A DNA stretch of 64,000 nt from Nectonema munidae. Lineage: Eukaryota; Nematomorpha; Nectonematoida; Nectonematidae. How positions within the stretch are numbered: the stretch's first letter is position 1; every line of letters starts with the position of its first letter. A program made the position numbers and the translations under genes. Location: contig JAUIRK010000985.1 in assembly GCA_030549495.1 (NCBI GenBank), positions 310,001-374,000 on the forward strand, written 5' to 3'. The notes under the pieces were generated by a model. It was not told where the DNA came from. It searched no databases and worked only from the letters and a program-made list of their open reading frames with translations. Below are positions 21,290 to 30,929 of the stretch, piece by piece.

Positions 21290-21524
21290 AAAACCTTCAA
21301 ATATGGGTTCGTCTTCATCGCCTGATTCATCCTTCCTCACGTGACTTCAGAGTCTCGAAAATGCTGCGCGCCTTAGCTTGAATTAAAAGTAGGCCAACTG
21401 GAATTCTCTTACTTATTTGATCATCAATCCAAAGGGACCATTTCTCCATTTCATGAACTAGGCCTTTTCTCTGCCTTGTTATCAAAGCATTATATCCCAT
21501 TGTATGCTTTGCAGTCTCCTTCAC
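21290..21524 (-). pseudogene. Tigger/jerky-type transposase, CENP-B helix-turn-helix fragment
   Basis: The 65-residue open stretch contains MEKWSLWIDDQISKRIPVG and LLIQAKARSIFETLK, the second (CENP-B type) DNA-binding helix-turn-helix of pogo/Tigger transposases. After a deletion, DESGDEDEPIF follows. The DDE catalytic domain is missing, so only a DNA-binding fragment remains. The first helix-turn-helix of the same family appears at 28500-28670. The left element end may be the terminus at 20075. Confidence 0.75.
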
Positions 21525-21619
21525 TCTTCTATCTTTGTACCCTATTAGTGACAGCCTATTTTCATTTCCTCAGCAAATTTTTACAAAATTTTCGCGTGAA
21601 CCTACTAAATGATTGATTG

Positions 21620-21860
21620 CGAATCTGATCGTGACATTTATTTTTTATAAAAATTAATCAAACTTGTCAAAAAATTGATTGATATATGACAGCTCAACTG
21701 AAAAAAGAAACTTTTAGTTTAAATGGTTATACAAAGTTTTCTATTTATATACACCCGTTTTCATTTATGCTGAATACAATGGTCACGTTTATTTTTTCTA
21801 AAAATCAATCAAACCTTGTCAAAAAATTGATTGACATATGATAGCCAACTGAAAAAATTA
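21620..21860. repeat. direct repeat, two copies about 150 bases apart
   Basis: A stretch running from GT.AC.TTTATTTTTT through AATCAAAC.TTGTCAAAAAATT to CAACTGAAAAAA is present at about 21629-21704 and again at about 21780-21858. The reverse complement of the same word set occurs at about 27415-27470, next to the satellite. It is therefore a dispersed repeat. Confidence 0.65.
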
Positions 21861-21884
21861 ACTCTTTTTTTAAGTAGTTATAAA

Positions 21885-22533
21885 AAGTTTTTGATTAATT
21901 TGTGACTTTTAGAATGAGATAACAGAACATGAGTAGTTATTTGCTCTTTGATAACTTCTTTTAACTTAGAGTAAAAACTCTCCAAACTTGCGCCTGCTAG
22001 TTCACCCCAATTAATTTCAACTAGATTGTTTCCTATTAATGAAAAATTGGCTGTTTGGTACTTGCACATCAGAACTTTCTTCCTTCTCACATTTTTAATA
22101 TTTATGTTGTAGCTTATGCAATAGTGATCACTCTTATACAAATTTGGTAGTATTTCTAGATCATAAACAAAGTCGTTTGTAATTAAAAAAAGAGGTAAGC
22201 TCTCCTTACCGCTTGAAGAGACTCTTCTGTTTCTCTCTATCGGTTGAATCAAAAAGTTTTCAAAAAGTTCAGAGTTATCATGTTCTACACGACATGTATT
22301 CCAATCAATATTTGGATAATTAAAATCATCATCACTATAAAATTAGCATTTCGAACGTTTCTCACAACATTAGACATTTCATTAATTATTTCCATTGTGC
22401 TTTCATGAATGTCTGAAGAAGGGCTTCTATCATTAGTAGAAATCTGATGAATCGAATGTGAATTGCTTCTAAAATAACAAAGTATTCCTCTGAAATATAA
22501 ATTACCATCATCATCCAAACTTAAATTATGAAA
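21885..22533 (-). pseudogene. second copy of the non-LTR endonuclease, internal fragment
   Basis: Nearly identical to 13650-14265 on the opposite strand, with only a few substitutions. It keeps the DFNYPNIDW metal-binding block that the other copy has partly lost, and the terminal SDHYCI catalytic block. Both copies share the same frame disruption just before DDDFNYP. The fragment ends inside coding sequence at both sides and has no 3' UTR or tail, so it is not a standard 5'-truncated insertion; internal deletion or capture during repair is more likely. It abuts the CACTA-like transposon that begins just to the right. Confidence 0.8.
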
Positions 22534-22776
22534 CAAAGTGCGACGCTTCGCCTGGAACCAGAAAATTCATTCTATCGTTTAAATAAAGTTATGTGTGATT
22601 GCAATGTTGTATCGCTGTTTCTTATTATATTTGAGTATCAAGAACTACTGGATTTGGTAATCTTTTTTAAAAAGTTTTTTAGTAATATTTTTTTTTATTT
22701 GATACTCCTAAACATTTTTGATAACGTTAGTTTATAGGTAAAAGAAGTCTTTGTTTATACGTTTAATTTATTTTTA
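22534..22776. other. probable 5' region of the two-gene transposon
   Basis: About 240 bases between the endonuclease fragment and the first finger of the transposase. GTGCGACGCTTCGCCTGGAA at its left edge is the only GC-rich part. No inverted terminal repeat could be matched with the region after 26.9 kb. Confidence 0.3.
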
Positions 22777-24869
22777 ATGTTTACATGCAGTTACTGTTTA
22801 TTTAACTTTAAACACTTTAGCCACATAATTTCTCATTATCGCACTTCTCATGAATGTGAGAACAATTTTTTCGTTTATTGCATTATTGGAAACTGCTTTA
22901 AAAGTTTTAAGCGTACGGTCAGTTTAATAAGGCATGTAAAATCTAAGCATCCTACTTTTTATAAAGAAAATTGATCTATTCGTTCTAAGAATAAGGAAGA
23001 GGATATTTAAGTGCAAAATGAAAGAGAACCTCTTTCATTTTCTCAAGAAACAGACACTTGTACTAATGAATTTACTTTAGACTCATGCCTTGTTTTTGTT
23101 AAAACTAAGAGAACATAACGGTGTGGATAGCTGTGTTATTAGCATAATACAGGAGGAAATTGAGAAGTTGTTAATAACAAAAAATAAGCATCTCAAAAAT
23201 AGTATAGAAGATTTACTTTCTGAACATAACATTTCTTCAAATATTTTTGATATGATTAATTCTATCTTTGAAAAAAGTAGGGAAAGCTTTCAAAATTTTA
23301 ACCTTATACTTTCATCTACAACCTTATTAAATAAACATATTAAAGAAAAGTTAAGATTCGTAAGACCAATAGAATTCAGCTTTAACGATTCTGGGACATT
23401 TGATAAGAAACGGGATAAGTTTGTGTACATACCTATTTTAAAAACCCTAGAGTATATGCTAGCTTATGATGACATTTTTCATTTTGTTCTAAACCCACAC
23501 TTCTCGACTGATATGCTTTTATGTGATTACTTTGATGGTGAAAAGTTTCGAGAAAGTGTGTTTTTTAAGCAGAAATTTTGCCTACATATTTTTATTTTTT
23601 ATGATGATTTTTGTTTATCAAATCCTATTGGTAAAAAAACTACTAAGATCAATCTTTGGGCATTTTATATGATGCTTGGTAATATACCTTTAAAATTTAA
23701 GCCTAAATTAAAGGGAATTCAATTAGTTTTATTGTGCTATTCATCATTAGTCCAAAAAGTAGGTTTTAAAATTTTTTAAAAAGTCTAATAAATGATATTA
23801 TTATTCTTGAAAATTTTGGCATAAAAATTCATAAGTATGACCAAGAATTTGTTTTTTATGGTTCCATTTATTCTTTTATTAGTGACAACCTTGCAGCTCA
23901 TTCTATTGGGGGATTTGTAAGAAGTTTTAACTCAAATAGATCTTGTAGGTTTTGTTTAGCTACAAAAGATCAAATAATAACACAAATCTCATGTGATTCA
24001 AACTCCTTAAGAACTGTTGAAAATTACGCGGAGCACTCTTCTAAGGTTTCTGCAAACCTTGATTTCCGTAAGGAGTATGGAATAGAACATTGTTCACCTT
24101 TAAATCAGCTTAAATATTTTCATGTGATTGGTGATCTTCCATCTGATATTTCACATGATATATTTGAAGGTGTATATTGCTATATGTTTGAGGAAATGAT
24201 TAAGCATTTTATTGAAAAAAAATATTTTACTATAAATATTTAAAAAAAAAGAATTTTTGACTTTAAATTTTAAAAAATTGATAAAAAAAATAAGCCAACG
24301 TTAAATTTTTTAACTGCTGCACAAAATGCTAATTTTCTAAAAATTTTTACCTTTATTTATTGGGGAACTTATTCCTCTAAAATCTAAATGATAGTTTTTG
24401 GGAAACTTTTTTACTCTTTAATGACTGCATACAATTTATTTGCGCAAGAACATTGACTAAGGGAGAAATAGCATTTCTTGAAAAACTGATAGAAAAATTT
24501 TTGCAACCTTTTTTGCTATGCTTACCTGGATATAGATTAAAACCCAAATTTCACTTTCTACTTCATTATGCAAGACAGATAAAAAGGTTAGGCCCCTTGA
24601 CCAGTTTTCAAACTCTACGGTTTGAGTCTAAACACTCTTATTTTAAGTCTTTATTTCAGAAGGCTAAAAATAGAAAAAATATTCTTATGTCACTCTCTCT
24701 TCATCATCAATTTTATCAATCTTATTTTTCATCTGAAAAATGTCTATTTAATTATAGTATAGAAAAATATGGTAAAAAACTTTTGGATATAAATTGTATG
24801 CCATTTGATATACAAAGTGTTTTTCAAAGTTTTGTTATAAAACCAAATCATTTTATTCATCAAGAATAA
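22777..24869 (+). pseudogene. tnp2/CACTA-like transposase with N-terminal C2H2 fingers
   Basis: The protein starts MFTCSYCLFNFKHFSHII and CIIGNCFKSFKRTVSLIRH, two C2H2-type fingers. After two nonsense codons (22972 and about 23008) and a frame change near 23090, blocks of a widespread animal transposase family follow: KLRFVRPIEF, YIPILKTLEYML, LCDYFDGE, GNIPLKFKPKL, SDNLAAHSIGGFVRSF.SN then CRFC, YFHVIGDLPSDISHDIFEG (about 24110-24175), and RLKPKFHFLLHYARQI then LRFESKHSYFKSL (about 24530-24650). From memory this family resembles the plant tnp2 CACTA transposase. It would cut and paste the element. Stops near 23780 and 24240-24450 make it inactive. Its neighbour downstream is the companion gene. 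Confidence 0.75.
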
Positions 24870-25155
24870 CACCTCTTGTTCAAGTAAATAAAACCTAAAG
24901 TCATAATTTATATTTAATTTTTTTTAAACATAATTAACAAATATCTTATTTTTCTCAACTATAAAACAAAATTTTTTGCTGGATAAAATATAATAATAAT
25001 ATCACTAAATAAAATAAAGTGGTTTTGTGGGTGTCGAAAACTCATAGCTTGATGTGAGCGTTACTTCTGCGCCTTATTAATAAAAATACCGCACCAACCT
25101 TTATATTATCAAAGTTTATGATTTTAAAATCAAATTTAATTCATTTTAGAACAAA

Positions 25156-26900
25156 ATGTCAAAGGTGGTTTTACTATATTTTGAACAACACTGTGTAAAA
25201 ATTATAATAAATGAAAAAATTACAGTTAGTCTTTTTGAAAATATCGCTAAAAATAAATTCAGTTTAAAATTAGATGAATTTTCTCTCTCCTATTATGATG
25301 AAACGCTTTGTGAATATCTGGACATGAATGAATCTAGTATAAAAGAACTTATTGAAAATAATGTTATTAAGATAAAAGTAAAAAATAAAACAGTAAATAG
25401 TCCCTTAAATGAGACTTTTAAAAAAACCTCCCCTATTGAAGAAATTACTTCCAGTCCAAGTACATCTCAAGGAAATGAACTCATAAAAAAGTAAATTTAT
25501 TCTATTGTGTTTATGCCTTACGAATTTTTCAGTTTTTAGACATTTTCTTCATAGTTACACATTTCCTAAAGAATATTTGTCAAAAAGTGTCTTACTTAAA
25601 CTTCAAAGTGGTAGTGAGTTAAGTAAAGTAGATATTTCTCGAATTGTGCAGACAATTTATTGTGATATGACGTCATATGAAAGTGGATTGTAAGTTTTTT
25701 TTCATTGTTTATATTAAGTTCTAAAGAATCTTTTTCAGATATCCTACTTCTCAAGAATTCAATAAAATGGTAGAAAGTTTTTTCACTGAATTTCCAAATG
25801 TTTTTTGTAAATCTGGTTTAAAAAAAGACGATTTAAAAGTAAGTTCTTTAATTTATTTTCATAATTTTTTTCTAAATATATAATTTAGAGTTTTATAAGA
25901 ACAAAAATTAGATATAAATTCGCAAACGAAAGGAAGTTTCGAGAAAAAGATGTACCTGAAGTGAAACAAAGAAAAAGAAACTTGAATAAAGAACCTTCTT
26001 CTTTTACTAAGGCCTCGTGGGGTTTAATTTATTATAATGGGACGATGGATTTTGAATGTTATCAGTCACATGAAAAAAATAAAAGGGATCTTAAGGATGA
26101 GTTTTATAAAAGTACTAAAGACCTTAATATGATTACATCTAAAATGAATAGCACATATAATCAAAGAAGAAAAGAAATAATCGATTATTGTTTTCCAATA
26201 AAGCGAATCATTGAAGATTATCCTTTTCTTACCATCTATCAGCAAGTAAGTTATGTATTAATTTATAACTTAATTTAATATCTTAATTAATTTATAGAAT
26301 ACGTCTATATTAAATTTTAATTTTTTTAGATAATTATGGATTTCAAAAGAATGGATCCGTACTTAATAGAGCAACCAGAAATCAAATTTAAAAAAGAAAT
26401 TTCCATTTTTATTGACAAGTTGATTTTACAAGCTTTGAAGAGCGAGGATATAATGTTTGAAAAACTTAAGGAACTCATTGTCCTTGGATATGACTGTAAT
26501 AAATCATGTAATGTCAATTTAGTTTTTATTTTTTCTAATTTAAAATTTTTATTTTTAGTTTATAAGGATACGTTGGCTCTGCTATCATTACCCCACATCT
26601 TTAAAGAAGATTTCAAAAAAGTCATATGTTTCCTAAAAGATGGAGAAGAATTCGATGAAAAAGTGATTAGCTGGTATAGTTAAAGATGATATATACACAA
26701 ATGAAAAAGACAAATTTCAACTCAATATTGAAAATATCGTTGTTTTCGAATCAAATACATTTATTGAACTGTTTATCGGATTTTTCATATGCCATTATAT
26801 TTATAATTTATCATTGCCTGAGTTGAAAAAACTCTTAATTTTGTTAAAAGTACCATTTACAAAATTAATGATAATTCTAAAATGGATCAAATCACTTTAA
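25156..26900 (+). CDS. six-exon companion protein of the two-gene transposon
   Basis: Proposed exons are 25156-25490, 25540-25689, 25739-25838, 25889-26245, 26330-26507 and 26559-26683, totalling 1245 bases (414 residues). The introns, 49, 49, 50, 84 and 51 bases, all run GT to AG and preserve frame. An acceptor-like TTTTAG at about 25150 suggests a 5' UTR intron. The N-terminus (KVVLLYFEQHCVKIIINE, FSLSYYDETLCEYLDMNE) looks like a PB1 fold. The middle has YPTSQEFNKMVESFFTEFP and IRTKIRYKFANER, then an IIDYCFPIKRIIEDYPFL block. After a one-base frame disruption near 26668, matching sequence continues to 26900 (IENIVVFESN, ICHYIYNLSLPEL). I recall the same layout in SAMD3-like hypothetical proteins found beside this transposase in fish and cnidarians. 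Its role, perhaps DNA binding or regulation of transposition, is inference. AATAAA lies at about 26956. Confidence 0.68.
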
Positions 26901-27239
26901 ATGCCATAATGAAGCTAAATAATTGAATGTAACAATTTTTTAAGTGTTTTTTTCAATAAAGATTATAGATGTTTTTTTTTGATATTTACTAAATTTTAGA
27001 ATAAGTGGAAGTTATGAAAAAAAGCATTTTAAACAGCTTCTCTATTAGAATATTAATAACATCTTCAAATTTCAAATTAAAAAGTGGTGTGGTATTTTCA
27101 TCCAGTAGGTATGAAGCACAGCTCAAATTGAGCTGAGAATTTCAGGCAGAAACAGAATTTGAACTAATATCATCCGATTCAATCTGGATCTAACCAAAAA
27201 CAACACAACTACCACAACTGCTAACTTTTAGTATAAGCA

Positions 27240-27480
27240 TTTTACTACTTTAGGAGTAAACTCGTTTTACTATTTTTTAGTGTAATTTTACTAAATAAAC
27301 AGTAAAATTAGGCATAGTAATATTTACCATCTTTTTTAGTTATATTTACATCTTATTTTTTAGAGTGTACGTATAACTATTTAATAATGAAGTCCTTTAT
27401 TTCAGTTGAAGCGTCATATGTCAATCATTTTTTGACAGGTATGATTAATTTTTATAAAAAATAAACATCACTGTTGCATT
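27240..27480. repeat. AT-rich repeat flank
   Basis: Words such as AGTAAAATTA and TTTACTA recur here and again at about 29090-29280, on the far side of the satellite and Tigger remnant. They may be two ends or two copies of one AT-rich MITE; no clean terminal repeat was found. 27415-27470 also matches the direct repeat at 21.6-21.9 kb in reverse complement. Confidence 0.35.
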
Positions 27481-27489
27481 CAGCGTACT

Positions 27490-28325
27490 TGAAAATGTCT
27501 ACATATGTGTAAAACACCTGATTTGCAAATTTGATTCACGCTTACAAGTATTTTCAAATTCTAAATCCAAAAACAATCTATAAATGATCTATAAGTTGAT
27601 TTGTTATAAAAATGTGTGTATTTCATGTAAAATTTGAATGAATCTTCTCGTAGTCAGATTTTAGATGTAAACTGCAAATTTTATTTTTGGGAACAATTTT
27701 TAGAAGTGAACGACAAATTTATTTTACACTTATAGGTAATTTTGAATCCAAATGCAAAGACAATCTATATATGAAATTGACATTGTTGAATTGATATGAA
27801 AATGCGTTTATTTCATGTAAAATTTGAATGAATGTCCTCGAAGACAGATTTTAGAAATAAACCGCAAATTTGTTTCACACTTATAAGTATTTTGAAATCC
27901 AAATGCAAAAAATCTATAAATGAAATTGGCATTGTTGATTTGATGTGAAAATGTGTATATTTCATGTAAAATTTGAATGAATGTTCTCGAAAACAGATTT
28001 TAGAAATAAACCGCAAATTTGTTTCACACTTAAAAGTATTTTGAAATCCAAATGCAAAAAATCTATAAATGAAATTGGCATTGTTGATTTGATATGAAAA
28101 TGTGTATATTTCATGTAAAATTTTATTTAATGTTCTCGGAGACAGATTTTAAAAATAAACCGCAAATTTGTTTTACATTGATTAGCATTTTCAAATTATA
28201 AATGCAAAAATTGTCGATTTGTTATAATAATGTGTACATTCCATCTAAAATTTGAATGAATGTTTTCAGAGACAGATTTTAGAAGTAAACCGCAGGTTTG
28301 TTACACACTTATGGGTTATTACAAG
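27490..28325. repeat. satellite array, unit about 148 bases, five copies
   Basis: The landmark CAGATTTTAGA.(A/G)TAAAC.GCA occurs at about 27653, 27843, 27991, 28139 and 28269, giving spacings of about 190, 148, 148 and 130. Each unit then has CACTTATA.GTATTTTGAAA, AAATGCAAAAA.TCTATAAATGAAATTGGCATTG and TTTCATGTAAAATTTGAATGAATG in order. The two central units are almost identical. The family also forms the older array at 6.2-6.7 kb. Confidence 0.85.
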
Positions 28326-28499
28326 TATATAATATAGAACCAAAGTTATAAACTTAATTAGAGATACTGTCAGAATGACATGAAAAGGTCATTCAACTGT
28401 CATGAAAATGGTATCAAAAGATGCAGCTATCAATTTTAGGAAATGATACGAAGTATGGTAGCAAAAGATGTAGCCAATTTGGTACAAGAGAAATTTTAG

Positions 28500-29069
28500 T
28501 CACTGATAGGGTACCGTAGAATGTGCCAGTCCCATAGCATTAGCGATAGCTTGCACTTTTTTTCCGCTTTCATACTGATTAATGATCGCAATTTTTGTGT
28601 CTATATCTATTGCTTTTCTCTGCTTCCTAGCGGATAATCCTCCAGGAGTAGTATTTGTACGTTTTGGAGACATTGTAGCATAAACCAAAATAGACAACAA
28701 GTATCGCGATGGGATGCAAGGTACAAACTAACGTGCCAAGAAACGTTTCAAAATAACAATGAAAATTGTTAATAATGTGAAAATTCAAATTACCACGACA
28801 TTTATATGGATAAAACCTAATGCCCATTAACTTAAATATTGTATTTAACTATAGTTACAGCAGAGACAGATGCTTGCAGTGTCGCCATACGTACGATATA
28901 AATCGTACATGTGCGATAATTTCACATCATGAGAGCTAGGCATACGACCAATATCGTCTTGTGTCGTAGCTCCGAAAAAAATTATGATAAACGAATACAC
29001 TGGGCCAGTCGGAAGGTCCGTCGTTATTCCAAGTTGTCGTTAATCGAGTATGTTGTTAAACGGGGAGTA
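28500..29069 (-). pseudogene. Tigger-like transposon 5' end with N-terminal helix-turn-helix
   Basis: Minus-strand reading from an ATG near 28670 gives MSPKRTN, then RKAIDIDTKIAIINQYESG and AIANAMGLAHSTV, which is the first (Psq-type) helix-turn-helix of Tigger/jerky transposases. The coding sequence breaks off at about 28515. The element's terminus is at 29050-29069, GTTGTTAAACGGGGAGTA, the reverse complement of the end found at 20075. In between is about 380 bases of leader. Only the DNA-binding start survives; the CENP-B fold and catalytic domain are gone. Confidence 0.78.
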
Positions 29070-29089
29070 AGTAAAATTACGTATAATAC

Positions 29090-29640
29090 GGGTTACGACT
29101 TCATATAGTAGCAGATATTACATTTTTAGATGATGAGATTGGTGTTGTGATGAAATAGTAAAAAGTTGGTAAACAGTTACTATTATATTGGTAATTTTAC
29201 TATATTTATGGTAAAATTTACGAAAACTAGTAGTGAAATTACTCATAATAATGATACTACTTTTTTCAGTGTTGAAAAAACGATGACATGTAATATAGGA
29301 AGTTAAACCAACAAAATTGTAGAGATTGGATTTAAAAATTCGTATTCAAGATTTTTACGTCTAATAGAATATATAAGAATTCATTATCTAAATATGATTC
29401 TGACTTTCAGCGTATAAATCGAAAAAATTAACTTCTGTGCATGATGTTAAGATGAATTTAAAACGAAATACGTTTAAATCACTTATTATTAGATCTTTCA
29501 ACAAAAAAATAATTCTTGAAAACTAAATAGACGAGATGTTTGGAAAGGGGATTTATTCGGTGGAATGTTAGTCTCGCTCCTGGGCTCTTAATCCTTCTTA
29601 AGATTTGATTGGACCAAAATTTCGAAACTGTTTTATAACA
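29090..29640. other. intergenic, AT-rich repeat copy
   Basis: 29090-29280 repeats the AGTAAAATTA-type words of the 27.2 kb flank. The remainder has no recognised content. Confidence 0.3.
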
Positions 29641-29699
29641 AGGTTTTTGGATGAAATTTTTTGCTGCTTCTTTGCATTCTTTTGATTATTTCAAGAAAA

Positions 29700-29879
29700 A
29701 TGTTCTTCTTCGTCAAGAATATACTATATTGTTATTTCCTCTGGTTTTGGAAAGGAAAATTTCCCATTGAAAAGGGAGACATTGAGATTGATCATTTACA
29801 TTATTTCTTCGCTTATGATGAAAGAACAAGACACTGTGAAATAATTTGCCAAAAGAAATTTAGCATACGTCACGCATAG
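29700..29879 (+). CDS. small ORF of unknown nature
   Basis: From ATG at 29700 this gives 59 residues with a hydrophobic start and a charged, cysteine-containing end (HLHYFFAYDERTRHCEI). It lies 150 bases beyond the stop codon of the minus-strand 7TM gene, in convergent orientation. It could be a short secreted peptide, the relic of an exon, or chance. Nothing similar is recognised. Confidence 0.15.
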   Translation: MFFFVKNILYCYFLWFWKGKFPIEKGDIEIDHLHYFFAYDERTRHCEIICQKKFSIRHA

Positions 29880-30028
29880 ACGTTTGATCAATTTTAACAA
29901 AAGCGTCTGTTAAAAGTATATTTATTTAAAATGGAAATTTTGGAAATGTATTAATGAAATTTGCTTTGACTTAATTTAATTTGTGAGAAATATGGAAAAT
30001 TGTATTTACTTGAACCAAGTTTCGAAAG

Positions 30029-30919
30029 TCAAATGACAAATATACGATTTTTTAAGTGGAGTTTAGATTTTCGTTTGATCTTTCGGATAAAGTCAGCAAC
30101 AGCTTTTCTATAAACCTTTCTGTAGACGGAGAGCAATATCACAATAATGAAGTAAGCTAGCAAAATGCTTATCTTTGCAAAGTAAATCAAATTACAAGTG
30201 AGGGAGGAGTGATTCGCGTGGTAGTTGTAGTAGATGATCATGTAGGGTACTGAAGCCATGAACATGACAGAGCCCAGCGAAATGACTACTTTAACTCCAT
30301 CAACATTTCTTTTCATGCTAAGACGATTCCTATGCCCGCCTCCATTAGACCGGTAGAGTAGGGATATGGAGGTGGTACTGATCATTAAGAATATCAGGTT
30401 AGACACAACCAATTGCCAAAAGCGCGACAAAGCCAAATTCTTACTGGCGTAGGGGTTATTGCATTTGCAGTCGCTATAAAAAGAATGCGCGTTTGCGCGA
30501 ACTATGATGGGAAGAAAGCAACTGGCAAGAGATGTGCCTACCAAAACAGCGATGGCTAATCCCACATTCTTGTACTTTACGAGGTGGTGAAAGAGAGTGC
30601 TTTGGGCGTTGATCACAGCTTGGAGCAAAGAGAGAATGTTTACCAGGTAGAGAAGCATGCTAAATGCGTTTAGTCTTATAGTCCGAAATACGATGCACGA
30701 CACTAAGTCAACTTTGATGGGAAGAAATGATTCCAAGACTCCGGTTAAAAGATATACGTAGATGCAGAACAACGCAAAATTCAGAAGTAGTTGAAAAGGA
30801 GAACGTAATTTTTTATCCAAAATCACCAGCATAACATGAAATGGCATAAAGATGCTGGAAATAGAGAATAATATTACCTCAAAGAGTCTTTTGAGGAAGT
30901 AGTTTTGGCAGACCAACAT
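30029..30919 (-). CDS. putative seven-transmembrane receptor, paralogue of 9845-10741
   Basis: A 296-residue single-exon protein from an ATG, of the same length as the paralogue. Shared words, in the same positions, include LRSPFQLLL before segment 2, LLQAVIN at the end of segment 3 (FLQALIN in the paralogue), YKNV before segment 4, LALSR..QL before segment 5, and AS.PYMIIY in segment 6. C75 at the start of segment 3 and C residues in the second loop (SDCKCNN) give the class A disulfide. NHS near the third extracellular loop is a possible glycosylation site. DRY and NPxxY are absent, as in the paralogue. Overall divergence is large, so the duplication is old, and intactness of both frames suggests selection. 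The tail is strongly basic (RKIKRKSK). Confidence 0.78.
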   Translation of the reverse strand: MLVCQNYFLKRLFEVILFSISSIFMPFHVMLVILDKKLRSPFQLLLNFALFCIYVYLLTGVLESFLPIKVDLVSCIVFRTIRLNAFSMLLYLVNILSLLQAVINAQSTLFHHLVKYKNVGLAIAVLVGTSLASCFLPIIVRANAHSFYSDCKCNNPYASKNLALSRFWQLVVSNLIFLMISTTSISLLYRSNGGGHRNRLSMKRNVDGVKVVISLGSVMFMASVPYMIIYYNYHANHSSLTCNLIYFAKISILLAYFIIVILLSVYRKVYRKAVADFIRKIKRKSKLHLKNRIFVI

Positions 30920-30929
30920 TTTGAAAAAT

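Noticed and set aside
22534..27120. CACTA-type inverted termini for the two-gene transposon.
   Set aside because: GTGCGACGC at 22540 and GTGGTGTGG at 27080 were compared in both orientations; no convincing inverted match was found.
27490..28325. CRISPR-like array.
   Set aside because: The repeats are contiguous 148-base satellite units without short conserved repeats and unique spacers, and the genome is that of an animal.
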